Shown here in pieces: positions 35,517-48,685 of a stretch of DNA of 64,000 nucleotides. Below the pieces are notes generated by a model that did no database searches, was not told the origin of the DNA, and saw only the letters and a list, made by a program, of their open reading frames with translations. A program made the position numbers and the translations under genes. The first letter of the stretch is position 1. Each line of letters opens with the position of its first letter. The stretch is from Setoptus koraiensis (taxonomy: Eukaryota; Arthropoda), in NCBI GenBank assembly GCA_048013815.1, contig CM106586.1, positions 12,958,001 to 13,022,000 on the forward strand. The letters run 5' to 3'.

Positions 35517-36742
35517 GCAGCTCAATTAGCAGACCACTTAATTAATGCCGCCAGTAGTAGAAAGTGACGCAATCGCATGACATGAGCAATCGTGACGCCG
35601 CTAGCTGCGCACTGTTGAGACCAGCACACGGCAGCCGGCCAGTGTTTGCAGCCACAGTGCCAAAATCACCTGTGTGTCGGTTACGCAACCATGCTTCGGT
35701 GATTTTATTTTGGCCCTGGCCGATGCTGGCTGCTTACAGCCACCGATTATAGCCACTCTCTGGCTGTGATTGTGGCCGTGGCTCACTTTGGATGACACTT
35801 ATATCGCCAGATATCTCGCCCATCTAGCCTAGCGATGATCTAGTGCCGGCCAACATGCTGCAAACGAGCCTCTGTGCGCGACTCTCAAACGAGCCAGTTA
35901 CAACTCTCTCTACTAGAGAGTCTCTAGGTAACACAAATCTGCACCGATCGTACGCGACGCTGCCCATTTGTGTTACGTAATGCTGGGCGAAATATCAATA
36001 TACACTTACTTTATTAGATAAATGTGTGTGTGTGTGTGTGTCGTTATTAGCCGGACAAGACACGATAACGCGCCACACTGCCATTACGTAACACATCAAA
36101 CAACACATTAGGCAACACTTTAGAGAGTGTAATGATTGAGCCGGCATTAATTAATGGCCGCGCGCTCATTATCATACTCGCTCGCTGTGTACTTGTTGTA
36201 ACTGTCTGGACCAGCACACATTACGTAATGATTGTGTTTATATGTGTGTTTATTGTAGGCTAATGCTGCTCGCCTGGCGATGCGATGGCATAATGCTGCT
36301 CGCATGCTGACACGACCGAATGATGCGACCGAATGATGCAACTGAATAATGCGCCCATTATGCGCATCATGCCACTTGAAGATTCGCACCGACTATTCGC
36401 CGGCTCATTGGCGGCATTAGTCATATTACTATTATTATTATTATTCATCTCAGACAGCATGCAAGCGAGCGAACGATCATCGCATCGCAGCGCATCATAC
36501 GATTGCATCGCATAGGACGGCCAAAACTGCGGCGTAAATGATCATGTTAATGTATTTTATCAATACCAGCGGCCAATAAAACAATCGGGCGAGCAAGCAT
36601 GAGATATAATTATCGTCTCGACGAGCAGCGAGAGTCACTTTCACCTTGGGCCGCTTTTGGCCCGCTCTCGGCCAATCGCAACGTGTAATCAATGCAAACC
36701 GCGCGGCCGAGCCAGCATTCCGTTAAATGAGCTTGCAGTGTG

Positions 36743-36802
36743 TCCAGTTTGTTGTTGTCCAGTTTGTTGTTGTCCAGTTTGTTGTTGTCCAGTTTGTTGG
36801 TG
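36743..36802. repeat. 15-bp tandem TCCAGTTTGTTGTTG x4
   Basis: Four copies; the last ends TTGGTG. Confidence 0.9.
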
Positions 36803-37420
36803 TGCAGCAGCAGCAGCATAATACATACGCAATAATAATAATACCATCATGCCAGCTAATGATTGTGCGCGCCACAATCAAGCCAACAGGTTGCGCAACA
36901 GTGGCCGAAGGGCCGAAGTGGCCAGTGACCTTGAAACGGGCGAATCGCGAGAATTTTAATGATTCCGACATGACTGCTTCTGTTGTTCCTCGGCGGCAGC
37001 AACAACAACAACGACGACGGCAGCAGCAACAACGACGGCGGCGGCAACAACAACACACCCTCTGTCTGGCCAGCAGCCGTCTAGCCGGCGCGAGCATCCG
37101 GCTCGCAGCGAGGTTCGCGCGAGCGCCAATCTCGAGAAAATCTCGAGCCAGCGGCTCTCGACAAACTTGACCCTGGCCAGACGAGCCGGTGACAATTGCC
37201 GCCAGACTCTGGCTGCCAGAGGCTCGCCTGGCGACCCTGGGTCGCGTCATGCGACAAACTGTCCGACTGACCGGCGATGCACAGCCGGTACAGCGACGCC
37301 GAAGCGGCTGACCGAACGCCGTTGACCGATGGCTCACGAGGGCGAGCCGCGCACAGTCAAGCTCAACCGCGGACGGTGCTCGACGAAGCCGGAAGCGAGC
37401 CTGACCCCTCGCCGAGCCAT

Positions 37421-37470
37421 ATTTGGCTGCGTATATCGACATTTGGCTGCGTATATCGACATTTGGCTGC
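37421..37470. repeat. 20-bp tandem ATTTGGCTGCGTATATCGAC x2.5
   Basis: Two exact copies plus the first ten bases of a third. Confidence 0.9.
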
Positions 37471-38521
37471 TGGCATTCACTGTTGGCCACTCACTGGGCA
37501 TTCACTGTTGTTGTTGGCTCGGTGTTCACGGTTGCGCCCTGTAACGGTTGTTGGCGCCAATTAGAGCCGATTAGACAGCATAAAACAAACAGCCGGCAGA
37601 TAATTAATTGGCGCCGCTGTGTCGATTCGCTGTCAAGCCGCAATAATTCGAGCTGGACACGAACTGTTATCGTTATTGTTTTGCGCGTTGTTTGTTATTG
37701 CGCAATGGGATCCACAGGTTGCAAGTTGCAAATTGCACATGTCGCCTAGTGGTCAGCGCGCATTTGCGCGACAAGCACATTGTTTGAAGATTGCCTTTAA
37801 ATGGCAAGCTCATTTTTGTTTGTTTCGGTCATCATTGTTTGTCATTATTGTTTGTCGTTGTTGTTTGTCGTTGTTGTTTGTCGTTGTTGTTTGTCGTTGT
37901 TGGCCGGTGGCGAGACTGGCCAACAGCGCCGGCCCTGGGTGCTGCCCGAATACCCGGTCGTTATTCAAACGACGGCAACGCACGCACACATTCGCCCATT
38001 TATTGGCCAGTCGTCGGCATTATCGGGCAGTTGCCGGCCGCGTCGGGATGGCATTGTTGGCTCGGGTCTTTTTTGCATTGCAGCGGCCAGCAACTTGCTG
38101 GCTGCAAGTGGACGCGCTGACCGCACTGGCGCAACCGAATAACCTAATAAATCGCGCGTTGTTGCATTGTTGCGAAGGAATTTAAAGGGCGATTATTATA
38201 TTATTTTGCTGGCGTTTGATTCCAGTGCATCGCGCGTCCTTTGTGCTGCCCATTAATCGATTGATCGATTATGGCCAAGCTCGCCCGTGATGCCCGCCAG
38301 TCGCCGAATGGCCCGTTTCGTTGGCCGGCCAGTTGGCAAATACGACCAAATAAAACAATTGTTATTTGCGTGCCGTTACAAAATGCGTGGGAACCCTCGC
38401 TGATTTCGGTCGGCCACTGAGCGGCATCGGTGGCATGGGTCGCGCTCGAGCCGGCGCAGGAATTTGCCGACCGGCCGCTGAGTCCGCTATCCGACTGCCT
38501 GTCCGACTGCCTGTCCGACTG

Positions 38522-38583
38522 CCGCACAACCGTGGGTACCCGCGGATACCCACAGTTGTCCGAAGTTATCCGCGGTTGTGCGG
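38522..38583. repeat. GC-rich inverted repeat
   Basis: CCGCACAACCG (38522-38532) pairs exactly with CGGTTGTGCGG (38573-38583). Inside lies a second dyad, GTGGGTA / TACCCAC, around CCGCGG. Confidence 0.7.
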
Positions 38584-40909
38584 AGCTGTCCGCGGTTGTG
38601 TGGAGTCATTTCGAGTGCGGCCCGAGCTGAGCTCGCGCCGCAGGTCGTTATGCGCGTGATTTAGGAGATGACCATTTAAATGGGCAATTGCAACGACTGC
38701 ATGTGCGGCGACCGCTGCCAGCGAAACCGCCACCCAGCGCTCGTTTGGCGCGGGCCGCCCCTTGGGAGCCCCAGCAGTTCGAAGCGGGCGAGCGTCTTTG
38801 CCGGGCCCGAATCTTTGCCGGGCAAGCGTCTTCGCCGAGGATTCCGCGGACCCGATCCGCGGGTCGCCGATGCCGCTCGTGCGATGCCGCTCGTGCGGCG
38901 CTCCAAAACGAGAGCGGACTCAATGACACTGCGAGTGTCATTGTTGTCGCTTGCTCACACAGGTACGACGCCGGTCAGTGCGCGGCGCGCAAAGTTAAAT
39001 TGCGACCGTCACAATGAAAGAGAAAGGCAAACAAGCGGCTCAAATTCAATTTCTGTGAATTGTGGCCGGCCGAATCGTGCGGGCCGGTGTGTGTGCATTA
39101 TGCGCCCGACGCGCGCCATTCGCACAAGCCGTCGGGCAGTTCGCAGAATGGGGGCTGTTCGCAGAATTTCGCAGAATGGAGGCCATTCGCACAGCAAACA
39201 AAGTGTCACCTTGAGTGGACAGCGAGCGGCCGAATCGTGCGATGGCCAAATTGGCAATTGTGTGCGACCGCCAAACCGGAGTCGTGCCCGACGCGATGCC
39301 CATTGAATTTCGGTTTCGCTGGCGGCGGCGAGCACACAGCTTCGAAATGGAAATGGCAGCGATGGCGCGAATTGCGGCGATCATGAGAATCATTTCGAGC
39401 GCCGGCCCAACTTGCGGGCAGCGGCCGGCGAGTCGCGGGCAGCGGCGGGTCGCGCTGAGCGTGCGACGGGAGCTGTAATTTGATTGGCACCATTGGCCGC
39501 GAACGGAGCCCGCTGGCCGCCGTTTTGCGCAGCCAAAAATCGAGCGCAGCCAAAATATGGAGCGCGGCCAGAATGTGGAGCGCGGGCGAAAAAGTGCGAC
39601 CTGCAACAGGCGGTTATTATCAGTTATTAGTAGCGGGTGAGATGATATTATTTGATAAATGGTGATGGATCGTTTAATGGTGGCGCCCATTGTTTCGCCG
39701 CTCGTATCGCTGCTTGTATCGCCGTTTTTTGAGAGTGCGCCCGAAAATGGGAGCCGAAATATTTGTGCGAACAACTGCGAGACAATCGCCGCTGCGCGCC
39801 GTCCTTGCATTATCATTTTGCACCATTATCTGCATTATTTTTGCATTATTTCTGCATTATTTCTGCATTGTTGTTCTCGGCGTTGCCGTTGTTGGCGCCG
39901 TGGCCGTTGTTGGCGTTGTTGGTGCCCTGGCCAGCAACGGCGACGGCGATTCCGGGAATCAATTCAAAGTCAATGGCCAGTGGCCGCCGCTGACTCACCG
40001 GCAACCCTTTGGAGCCGCGTTGCGTCCGGGCTACCTGTTGTTCGGCCGGCTCTCTGTCTCGGCTGTCGGCCGGCTGTGCGCGATACGCGATGCACGCCAG
40101 ATAATGACCGCTACATGAGTCGATCAGTACAAGTGGCCGAGGACAGCAACAACAATGAGAGCAAACAACCGTGCGTTTGCGGGCCGCTTCGACGGCGGCT
40201 GCCGGCCCGCCAGCCCGTCAGCCGCGGCCAGAGACCGCGGCCAGAAAGCGCCGGACAGAAAGCGCCGGCCAGAAACGGTCGGCCGAAACTGCAAACAATG
40301 GACACAATGGCTTCGCGTGCTCGGCATGTCGCTCGCGACACTAACGACAACAAAACAGCGGCGCCCCCGAATGGCTCGCTGAGCCCTGAAAAGCCAAAGG
40401 AGTCAAACGGCGCGCGGGTTTGCCTGTCAGCGGCGTCAAGTGGTCGCCAGCGGAGAGTTTGGCCGCGCACCGCGGTTGTGAGACCCGTATGGCGCAAGTG
40501 GCTCGCGTGGGCACGCGCCGGCCGGGCCCAGTCGAACCCGGCGACGATCGGGCAACACCCGACGAGCAACCCGGCGAAACCCGACGAGCAGTTTGAGGCA
40601 ATCGCCAATCGTTGCAACGAGAGCCCACTGGCGAGAGACCTATAAATAACTGTGCATAAATAGCGGCAACGCAAACTTTTCATTAGCGGTGGCGTCCATT
40701 ATCATAATGGCATTATGCGTTGCTGGCCGGCTCGGCCGACGCTCGGCCAACATGGAGCGGCCCGAGTGGCCGGCATCGGCCATCGGCGATTGAGCGGCTG
40801 ACTCAGCAGCGACAGAGAACGGCGAAATTCTTGGTCAGCTTGCGCGGCTTCGATTCGCGAATTCCGCGAATTTGCGATTCGCCACCGACTGCAACGAGCG
40901 ACTGCAGCA

Positions 40910-40976
40910 ACCGAAGGCAACAACCGAAGGCAACCGAAGGCAACAACCGAAGGCAACCGAAGGCAACAACCACTGC
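40910..40976. repeat. CAACCGAAGG-based minisatellite
   Basis: Alternating 10- and 13-bp units (CAACCGAAGG, CAACAACCGAAGG), about six copies. Confidence 0.85.
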
Positions 40977-42597
40977 AACCACCGACCGAGCCGGCACAGG
41001 TAAGTGCGTGGCTCGGATTGCCAGTTGCAACTGCAAGACTCGCACACACGGAACGATGGCAATGAAACGGGCCAACGCTAAGCCGAACAGGAGACGGCAC
41101 CGTGAGCCGGAGCGGCCATCGGGCAGCGGCATCACTAACGGGCAAGTGGGCTATAAACAGCAACAGCAACAACCACGACTTAATGATTATTTAATCGCTG
41201 CCTGCCGCTCGCAATAGGCGTGTCTGGCAGCCTGGCCAGTTCCCACAATCTCGGCATGTCAGACAGCTGACAGAGCCGGCCTCAGCGGCTGCTCGGGCGA
41301 TCAGCTGGCCGCTCGGGCGATTGTGTGGGCATTTTGTTACACTTACCTGTGCGCGTTACTGCCATTTTGCGTCTGCTCATGGCAGCTTATTTATCTGTCC
41401 ATCTGTCGATGGCAGTCTCATACTTTGAAAGTATTACCTTGGCACCGACTGACATTGTGTGTTTGTGTGTATGTGTCCGCTTGTTCGGCGGGCCCGCTGG
41501 CCTCGCATGCGCATTCCTGGCCAGGTGAGCCGCGCCAGCGACAAGTGCGCATCTTGTGCAACCTGTCGCTGCGCCGGACAGCGCGAGATCGCTGTCAGCT
41601 GACACTGTTGTGAGTCGTGCTCGTCTCACGACGGCTCACAACAGCACCGTTTGTCAGTGAGTGGCTAAGTGAGTTTACCGCTAGCTTTCGCTCAATGGCT
41701 CGCTGGTTGGAGGCCGAGCGGCCGCTATTGCCCTCGAACAGTCGGCTCGACGCGGCTCTCGGACCGTCCGATTCGGACACACGCTCGCGTTGCGCATCGC
41801 CCTGCATCATGGTGCACCGCTCTGCACCACCGGCTAATCTGGTGCCAGCAGCCAGCAGCAAGCGGCCAGCGGCCAGTGGCCGGCGGTGCCAGTGACGTGC
41901 TATCACTGACAGCCACCGTCAGTGATGGCCTGTCGGACAGCGCGCCGGCCACTGGCGGCCGCTAGCTCCGATGGTGACCAGCGGTGCCAGTCACCTGTGC
42001 ACGGCCGCTGTCCGGAGCCGGGCAAGGTCAATGGCCAGCGATTCATAGAGATTGGTGGCGCCGGCAGCGCAATTGGCCAGCCGATTGGCGCACAGGCGAG
42101 CTCGCGCGCTGCACAACGCACGCATTGTGCGCCGGCCGCTACATGTAGCGCACAGCCACACAAATTGTTACTACATAAAATTTTATATAAACAACATATT
42201 ATACACAAATTGCAGTGTATGTAATGCAGTGCAACACTGCAGTATTACACAACTGTAGCGTAGCGAGCGATGCGGCGGCGCACGAGCTGCGCGTCACGAT
42301 CACTGCGAGCGGCGCCACCGGTCGCCAGCTAATGGTTTGCGGGCGGACAGGTGAGCGCAGGCGAGCACAGGTGAGCACAGGTGAGTGCGTATTATGCGAT
42401 ATGCATAATAGAATTGCCAAAGTGCAATGGGCCTGCGTGGCGACGGTGCGTGGTGATGCAAGCGAGCGAGCGAGCATGATGAATCGATTTGAATAGCCTG
42501 TTGAGGATCTGCTGTGCTCAGACTTGTGCTGTGCACGCCAACACGCACAGTCTGCGTGCGGCTGACGCAACCGGGCAGCGGGCACTTGTTGATTCAG

Positions 42598-42664
42598 TTG
42601 GCCGGTTGGCCGGTTGGCCGGTTCGCCGGTTCGCCCGTCCGTCAGTTCGCCGGTTGGCCGGTTC
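42598..42664. repeat. GGCCGGTTG-based minisatellite
   Basis: 9-bp units, some with TTCGCC in place of TTGGCC. Confidence 0.8.
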
Positions 42665-42847
42665 AGCGCCGAACGGACGGCCCGTTCGCAGGCGGCCAGA
42701 ATCGCCAGAAAGCGACCGGCTCGACATGCTCGCAGCAGCAGCAGCCCACTGACGGTCGTGCCACCACGTTGCACGAGAGACCGGCGCTCAGCAACGTGAC
42801 GCAACGCTGCCCGACGTAACATCTCGCGCCGGCACCAGCGGCGCGCC

Positions 42848-42928
42848 GGCAACTGGACAGGCAACCGGACAGGCAACTGGACCGGCAACTGGACCGGCAA
42901 CTGGACCGGCAACTGGACCGGCAACTGG
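42848..42928. repeat. GGCAACTGGACC 12-bp minisatellite
   Basis: 6.75 copies; the first two carry GGACA in place of GGACC. Confidence 0.9.
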
Positions 42929-43373
42929 AGTGCGCGGCCACGGCGAGAGCGAGAGTGAAATGAATAAATGGATAGATGCAGCGACCAATAAATGGAAAGA
43001 TGCACAGATAATGGCCGCTATTAATCATCGTTGGCTGTGCATTTATATTTTATATACTTATACTGGCAACTTGTGAGTCGAGCCATATCTCTAATCTCAT
43101 CTCTGATGGCCAGCAATGCCGGCGCGATAATCCATGAATGTGCTGCTCGCCATGGTGAAACTGCGCGCAATATCGAGCCACAGTGCGCCAATGTCGCGTC
43201 CACGTTACGTTTGAGTTGATGGCAACTCGAGATTAGGTTACATCATCTCGTTCTTTCACTAACAACAACTATCAAACTGGCAACCCAATAATGGTTACAA
43301 TTAATGGTTACGTGTTAGTGATGGGGACTTAGGACTTGGGACTTGAGTCTTGGACTGGAATTGGCGCTTTTCA

Positions 43374-43602
43374 AGTCCCCAGCTCCAGTCCAAGTCGTGC
43401 GCGCATTGGACTGGGTCTAATGGACTGAGCTGTTGCGCATTGGACTCAGTCCATTGGACTCAGTTCAACAATGATGGACCCAGTCCACTAGACTCAGTCC
43501 TCAGCTGTTGGACTGAGTCCAATGGACTGAGTCCATTGCGCGACAGCCCAGTCCATTAGACCCAGTCCAATGCGCGCACGACTTGGACTGGAGCTGGGGA
43601 CT
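43374..43602. repeat. Long inverted repeat inside the hAT-type element
   Basis: 97-bp arms matching at 93 positions with a 35-nt loop. If transcribed it would give a long double-stranded RNA, a possible small-RNA source. Confidence 0.9.
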
Positions 43603-43712
43603 GGGTTCCAGTCCATTTTCCAAGTCGACTGCACAGAAAAATGCACTGTCAAGGCTAGATTTGCTGTTCTGTGCGGCACAGCAAATCTAGCCAATCTGTG
43701 CCAAGTGCAGCT

Positions 43713-43893
43713 GCGAGGACGGACTGGGACTGGTGCAGTCCGACTGCCAGTCCAGTCCGGACTTGGCGCAGTCCAACTGCGAGGACGGACTGGGACTGGC
43801 GCAGTCCGACTGCCAGTCCAGTCCGGACTTGGCGCAGTCCAACTGCGAGGACGGACTGGGACTGGCGCAGTCCGACTGCCAGTCCAGTCCGAA
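43713..43893. repeat. 66-bp tandem array inside the hAT-type element
   Basis: Two full and one partial copy beginning GCGAGGACGGACTGGGACTG; copies differ by one or two bases, so the array is young. Open frames across it are repeat translations. Confidence 0.9.
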
Positions 43894-46090
43894 CTGCGCC
43901 AAGTCCGGACTCAGTCTTCGGACTGGGACTTGCACCCTCATGGTGCAAGTCCCAGTCCCAGTCAAGTCCCCATCACTATTACGTGTTTCTGCCGGCTCGT
44001 TCGTGCATGCGCACATGGCCGCGCTGCGTGTCCGCCGGCGCCGACCATAGACACTGTCCGACAGTGACTGTCGAGTCGACCACTGAGCCTCGGTGCGGCG
44101 CGCTGGCCGGCTCACTGGTCGGCTCAATGGTCGGCGCCGGCCAAACCATTGACTCAACGGCGGCGAGCAACAACAACATGGGCCGCTGCAGTTTGCGTCG
44201 GGGGTTCCTGTTGTCTAATGGCCACTGACGCACACAACAACATGCAGACCAATAAATCACGGCGCGCCATTTGGCATGTCGGTGCGCGGCGCGGCGCAAC
44301 ACACACAGCGCGGCCACAACGGCATGGGATAAACGGCTGGCGCTCGTTACGTAACCGGCATTGCACTTGTTAGGCATGTTTTGTGAGCGCTCAACAACAA
44401 GCAGCCCGCACTATACGCTAACCGTACTATTACGTAATATATCGACTGCGGCAACAGCGCCGACCAGTGATTACGGCAACACCTGACACGTCGCTAATGG
44501 CCGCCGCATGAGCACCGGCCAATGGCCGGCTCAGCTTTGGCCGCGGCTCACGCCGTGTCGCTGTTTGCCGGTGCCGTGTCGCTGTTGGCCGTCGCTTCGA
44601 GCGGCGCCTCGAATGCGGCGAGCGCAAAGTGTTGGCCGGCCGGCCAATAATTGGCCGGATCTGGCGCCCGCGATGCGCCAGACGCGAAATGCATCATCGG
44701 CGCTCGGTGCTGCGCCAACTTGCTGTTGCGTCACCGTTGGCGCTGCGTCAGTTTGCCTGGCAAACTTTGCCAGCAACCGACAAATTGCCAGCAACTGACA
44801 AATCGCTAGCAACACAACCGGTGACCAACAGGTTGCACCGTCTGAGGTTGCACCGTCTGACGCTGCGAGGCTGACACTGCGAGGCTGACACTGCGAGGCT
44901 GACAAGCCTCTAACAAGCCTCTAACAGGGCTTGTTAGAGTCGCCGGCCGGCGAGCAAGGTAAGCCGAGCCTGGCCAGCAGTGTGTGTGTGCCGAGTGTGC
45001 GGCACCCCAGCGAGCGCAATTAGCGTGCAGCGAGCACTCGATTTGCATACTGGGCGACGGGCGACGAGTGGCGGCCCAGGGCGGACTTGCCAGCACTAAT
45101 TAAAACGCACGAACGCGTCGCATAGCGCGAATTTACCTGCGCTGCCGCGGTGCCGCAGTCTGCAAGGCCAACAATGGCAGCAACCCTTTTTGCTTGTCAA
45201 TCACATTGCAGCATGCGAAGCCGTGGTGGCTGCTCCTCGCTGGCGCACGCGGAGCCACTAATTAGTGTCGCGAATTGGCGCACTCCGGCCACTCGCTGCA
45301 CCATTTGACTCAAATGATTTGAGTGCCAGCATCAATCACTGGCCAGCGTCAGAGTGACAGAGAGCTTCGTTCCCACGGCGCTGCGTATATTGAGCCTCAA
45401 TTAGACATACCAGTTAGCGGCGACCACCGTGCCGGCCGGCCGGCCGGCCCGACTGGTCACCGGCGACGTCTGCTGTCCACTCTGGACGTTCTTGTGGGTC
45501 GCTTGCGCTGCCACTTGCGCCGGCCCGCATTTAATTAAATGCCTCAATGGACGGGCCAGATAACATCAGAGATCAGCTGGGCTGTCGTGCTGGCCACTTG
45601 AGCCCGAAACGAACCTGGCGCAACCCGGCGCAACCTGCACCGACGCGCACCAGCGCGGCCCAATCTGGAGCAGTGGCAAACCTGTCGCTTGTGGCCGCCG
45701 ATGGAGCGTTGCGAGCGCTCGCAATTTGCGAGCGCCGAAGGAGACAAAGGAGAGCTCGTTTTGTTGTTCGTGCGCCGTCGTGCCGCACCGCGCTGGCTCC
45801 CTCTGGCTTCTTCTCGCTTCTTCTGGCTTCTTTTGGCTTCTTCTCGCTACTCGCTGCTGGCCGCTGCGCCGAGTGGCGCTCACAATTGGATGGACGCGGC
45901 CGCAAACTCACCTGAGCGCACCTGAGCGCAACAGGACGAGTCAGAAAAATGGTGGCTGCTCCGGCGATGTGCCAAAATTAATAGTGGCCAGCACAAGCGA
46001 CCAAACGAGAGTAGAGACCAAAGAATGGCGATGCTATCGCGACGAGATGCCATCGTGCGCCGTCGCCAAACAACATGCTTCGCCGGGCAG

Positions 46091-46150
46091 CCGCTGCTGC
46101 TGCCGCCGCCGCTGACCGAGCCGCCGCTGCTGCCGCCGCCGCTGACCGAG
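46091..46150. repeat. 30-bp GC-rich tandem duplication
   Basis: Two copies ending GCCGCCGCCGCTGACCGAG, differing at one base. Confidence 0.9.
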
Positions 46151-48591
46151 CCGCCGGCGCAGCCGCCGATGGCCAAGGTGCCCCGAGTGTGTCGGCAGCT
46201 CGCAACAAGGCGCACCAACCCCAGACTCGGCCGATATTAAAACTGACCGCTGTTGTTGTGCTGGCGTCATTGTTGTCCATTTTCCACCTTGCTACAATGT
46301 CCTCCGAGTGACTTGTGTCTGCAAACAAACACAAGATTACAATTTGTTAGATACAAACACGCCAAGTTCACACAACAACAGCGTCGTGTTGCGTCCGCGC
46401 CGCAGCTCGTTTATAACAAGTTGCCAGCCGATTGTGCGGCGGCCAGTTGGCGGCCAGTTCACTGGCCAGTTCCGACCACTTGATGACTCAACTTGGGAGC
46501 TTGGCCGGGGCTCGCTCACAGGGTTGTCAGCGGGACGGAGCAGATTCCATCATAAAACATGCTGACATGGGCGAACCTTTGCCGACAGCCGTCGTCGATC
46601 CATCACACGCAGTGCGTCAAGCCGAGCACTTTGCAGCGATGTTGTGTATCGCGGATTGGATCCGATTGGATTGGATCCAATCGAATCCAATCTGCAACGC
46701 ACAATATCCAATATACGACACACAATATCCAATACACAGTATCCAATATCCAGCGCGATTTGTGTGCCGGCGGCGCGGTGAGCTCGTTGCTGGCCAAGCG
46801 TGATGATCGCTCTCACATGTCTCATTATTTTTGTTATCCGTGCCGTCGACGGCAACAACAACAACAACAACGACAGCAATAATAATTATTATTATTGTTT
46901 GCTCTCCTCACTCGCTTGTTTACCTCGGTCGTGCTGTTGTTTACCTGGCCGTGGTGGCTCTTTGCCCATTAAACGTCCACCAACTCGCCAATCTGTTGTT
47001 GGTCAGTGACATTGACATCGATCGACCAGCGATTGGCATATCGGCATTTTGGCAGTTTCACCACAAGTGTGTGTGTGTGTGTGTGTGCGAGATACAATCG
47101 GCGCCTGATACAATCGTCGATGCAAGCAACCACACGAAGCAACCATGTGGCTAGAGTTCTTTACCAGAGAATTCTTTCAGTATATTGCTCATATACACAA
47201 TCTCTGCATATACAATCTCATGTGCCAATATTTGCTGCGGTGGCGCGAACCAATGGTGCGCTCTCGTTATCGAAGCTTGATACTTTTCCATGCGAGCCAG
47301 CCACTGACCGGGCACGTAGAGCCGTCGGGAGGATAAGTCGCTGAGAAAATAAACTTTAATGAGCTCCGTTGTTGCAGCCCTGCGTTGGCCGCTTTATCTG
47401 GCTGGCCGCATCGACCGCGAAATCAACACGCAGCAACACAACATTCGAGAAACACTGTCACTAAACCATAAAACGTGTAACGACACCTCTTACGGGTCCC
47501 TTCAACTCTGGCCGCCCGCATCCATTTGTTTGCCCGCGTTGTCAACTTTGAATTCGGCTCGAACTCGCATCGAATTCTTTCGTCGTTCGCAGTTGAATTT
47601 GTCGTTCGCAGTGAATTTCGCATTTGACAATTTACTGACAATCCTCGAGCCTCTGGTCTCTGGCCACTAACTAGTGGTGCCAGCGAGCCGCCCTCAAGTC
47701 GCCAAGTGCCTTAGCGAGTCTCGGTGGCTGGGGCCCGAGTCCATCAGTCAGTTGGTGCCCAATGAGTGCAGTGAGGGCGACCTTCTCAGCATACAAAACG
47801 AGTAAATTTGTGCACTTGTTGCCTGGTGGCTCCTTTGAATTCGCAGCTTGGCTGCACCGCGTCGCACCGCGCACCAGCGCACCAAAGTTGGCACAGAGTG
47901 GCACAGCGGCGGCCTTCTGTGCCTGGCCAGTGTGGGTGGGGCCAGAGTGGCCAGTGTAAAAGTGCGCTAGTGCATGCATAGACTATGCAGCATAGTGTAC
48001 AGTGTGCAGCAACACTTTTATAGGCAGTGGCAATACTGGCAATCGGAATTTGTGGTCCCCTCGCGACTTGTTTTTGCCCCACTCTCGCCATCATCTTTTG
48101 TGCTCCGCAGTGCAGAGTGTGTGCGGTGCAGAGTGTGTGCCGTAGGGAGCGCATTGGCTTCGGCGGCAACAGTGCAACTTTCCACTTGTTGCTGCGCCCC
48201 TGCATCTTCCCCCGCTGCCCGTGCGATGGCTGGCGGGTGCATGAGCAAGCTGTATCGCGAAACTTTAGTTCGATTCTGTGTGCATATACGCATTTGCAAA
48301 GGTGCACATCGAAGGTGCACACTGCATATCAAAACACACGCACACACACACACACAGGTTCGGTGAGGCGAGGATGCGCCAGAGCTAAAAGATTCGATCG
48401 CATCGCATTGGCTGGCTTGGCTCAATAGCGTCGATAGAATAATAATGGTGATGGCGCTCATTCGCTAGTTCACAAGCACACGTACTCGCCACTCGCATTC
48501 TATGCGCACCGTCGCACATATTTGTGCACATTCGATCGTCTGCAGCACCCAGCGTCCAATTGATAATTGTTGATATCACAATATTTATCAT

Positions 48592-48685
48592 TCGGCACCA
48601 TTTAGCATCGGCACCATTTAGTATCGGCACCACTTAATATCGTCACCATTTAATATCGTCACCATTTAATATCGTCATCACAATA
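48592..48685. repeat. About 17-bp tandem repeat (ATCGTCACCATTTAAT)
   Basis: Five to six diverging copies, grading from ATCGGCACCATTTAGT to ATCGTCACCATTTAAT, 240 nt before the receptor start codon. Confidence 0.85.

Larger units (their letters stand above)
26125..43307. other. 17-kb gene-poor region, minisatellite-rich and increasingly GC-rich
   Basis: I find no protein gene. Open frames, some up to 328 codons (39659-40645), are products of high GC and triplet repeats: Arg-, Ala- and Cys-rich with no domains and often open on several strands. The sequence is dominated by GGCC, GCCGGCC and CAACAG words, with many short tandem arrays listed separately, hairpins, and seven of the nine TTACGTAA palindromes noted here lie in this region or the block after the transposon. 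It may be a regulatory desert or host long non-coding RNA. Confidence 0.45.
43308..43986. mobile_element. Non-autonomous hAT-type DNA transposon (MITE) with target duplication
   Basis: A 663-bp element (43316-43978) has perfect 15-bp terminal inverted repeats, TAGTGATGGGGACTT at the left end and its exact complement at the right. It is flanked on both sides by the same 8 bp, TTACGTGT (43308-43315 and 43979-43986). An 8-bp duplication and ends fitting YARNG (TAGTG) are the marks of the hAT superfamily. Inside there is no transposase. The interior instead holds a near-perfect 97-bp inverted repeat (43374-43470 / 43506-43602, four mismatches, 35-nt spacer), a perfect 15-bp stem (43653-43667 / 43678-43692), a 66-bp tandem array (starts 43713, 43779, 43845; about 2.7 copies), and a terminal hairpin around GGGACTTGCACC. 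Much of it is built from GGACTGAGTCC/GGACTGGGTC words. The intact duplication suggests recent insertion. Confidence 0.9.

Noticed and set aside
36723-37490. 255-codon open frame on the minus strand
   Set aside because: Contains translated microsatellite (Cys/Arg and TTNWT repeats) and no recognisable fold.
39659-40645. 328-codon open frame on the plus strand
   Set aside because: Open because of high GC; Arg/Ala/Pro-rich, no domain, and other frames on both strands are open across the same DNA.
43570-44228. Repetitive protein frames (SPTASPVRT and VGLRQVRTGLA repeats)
   Set aside because: They lie across the 66-bp array of the transposon and are open in several frames; not protein genes.
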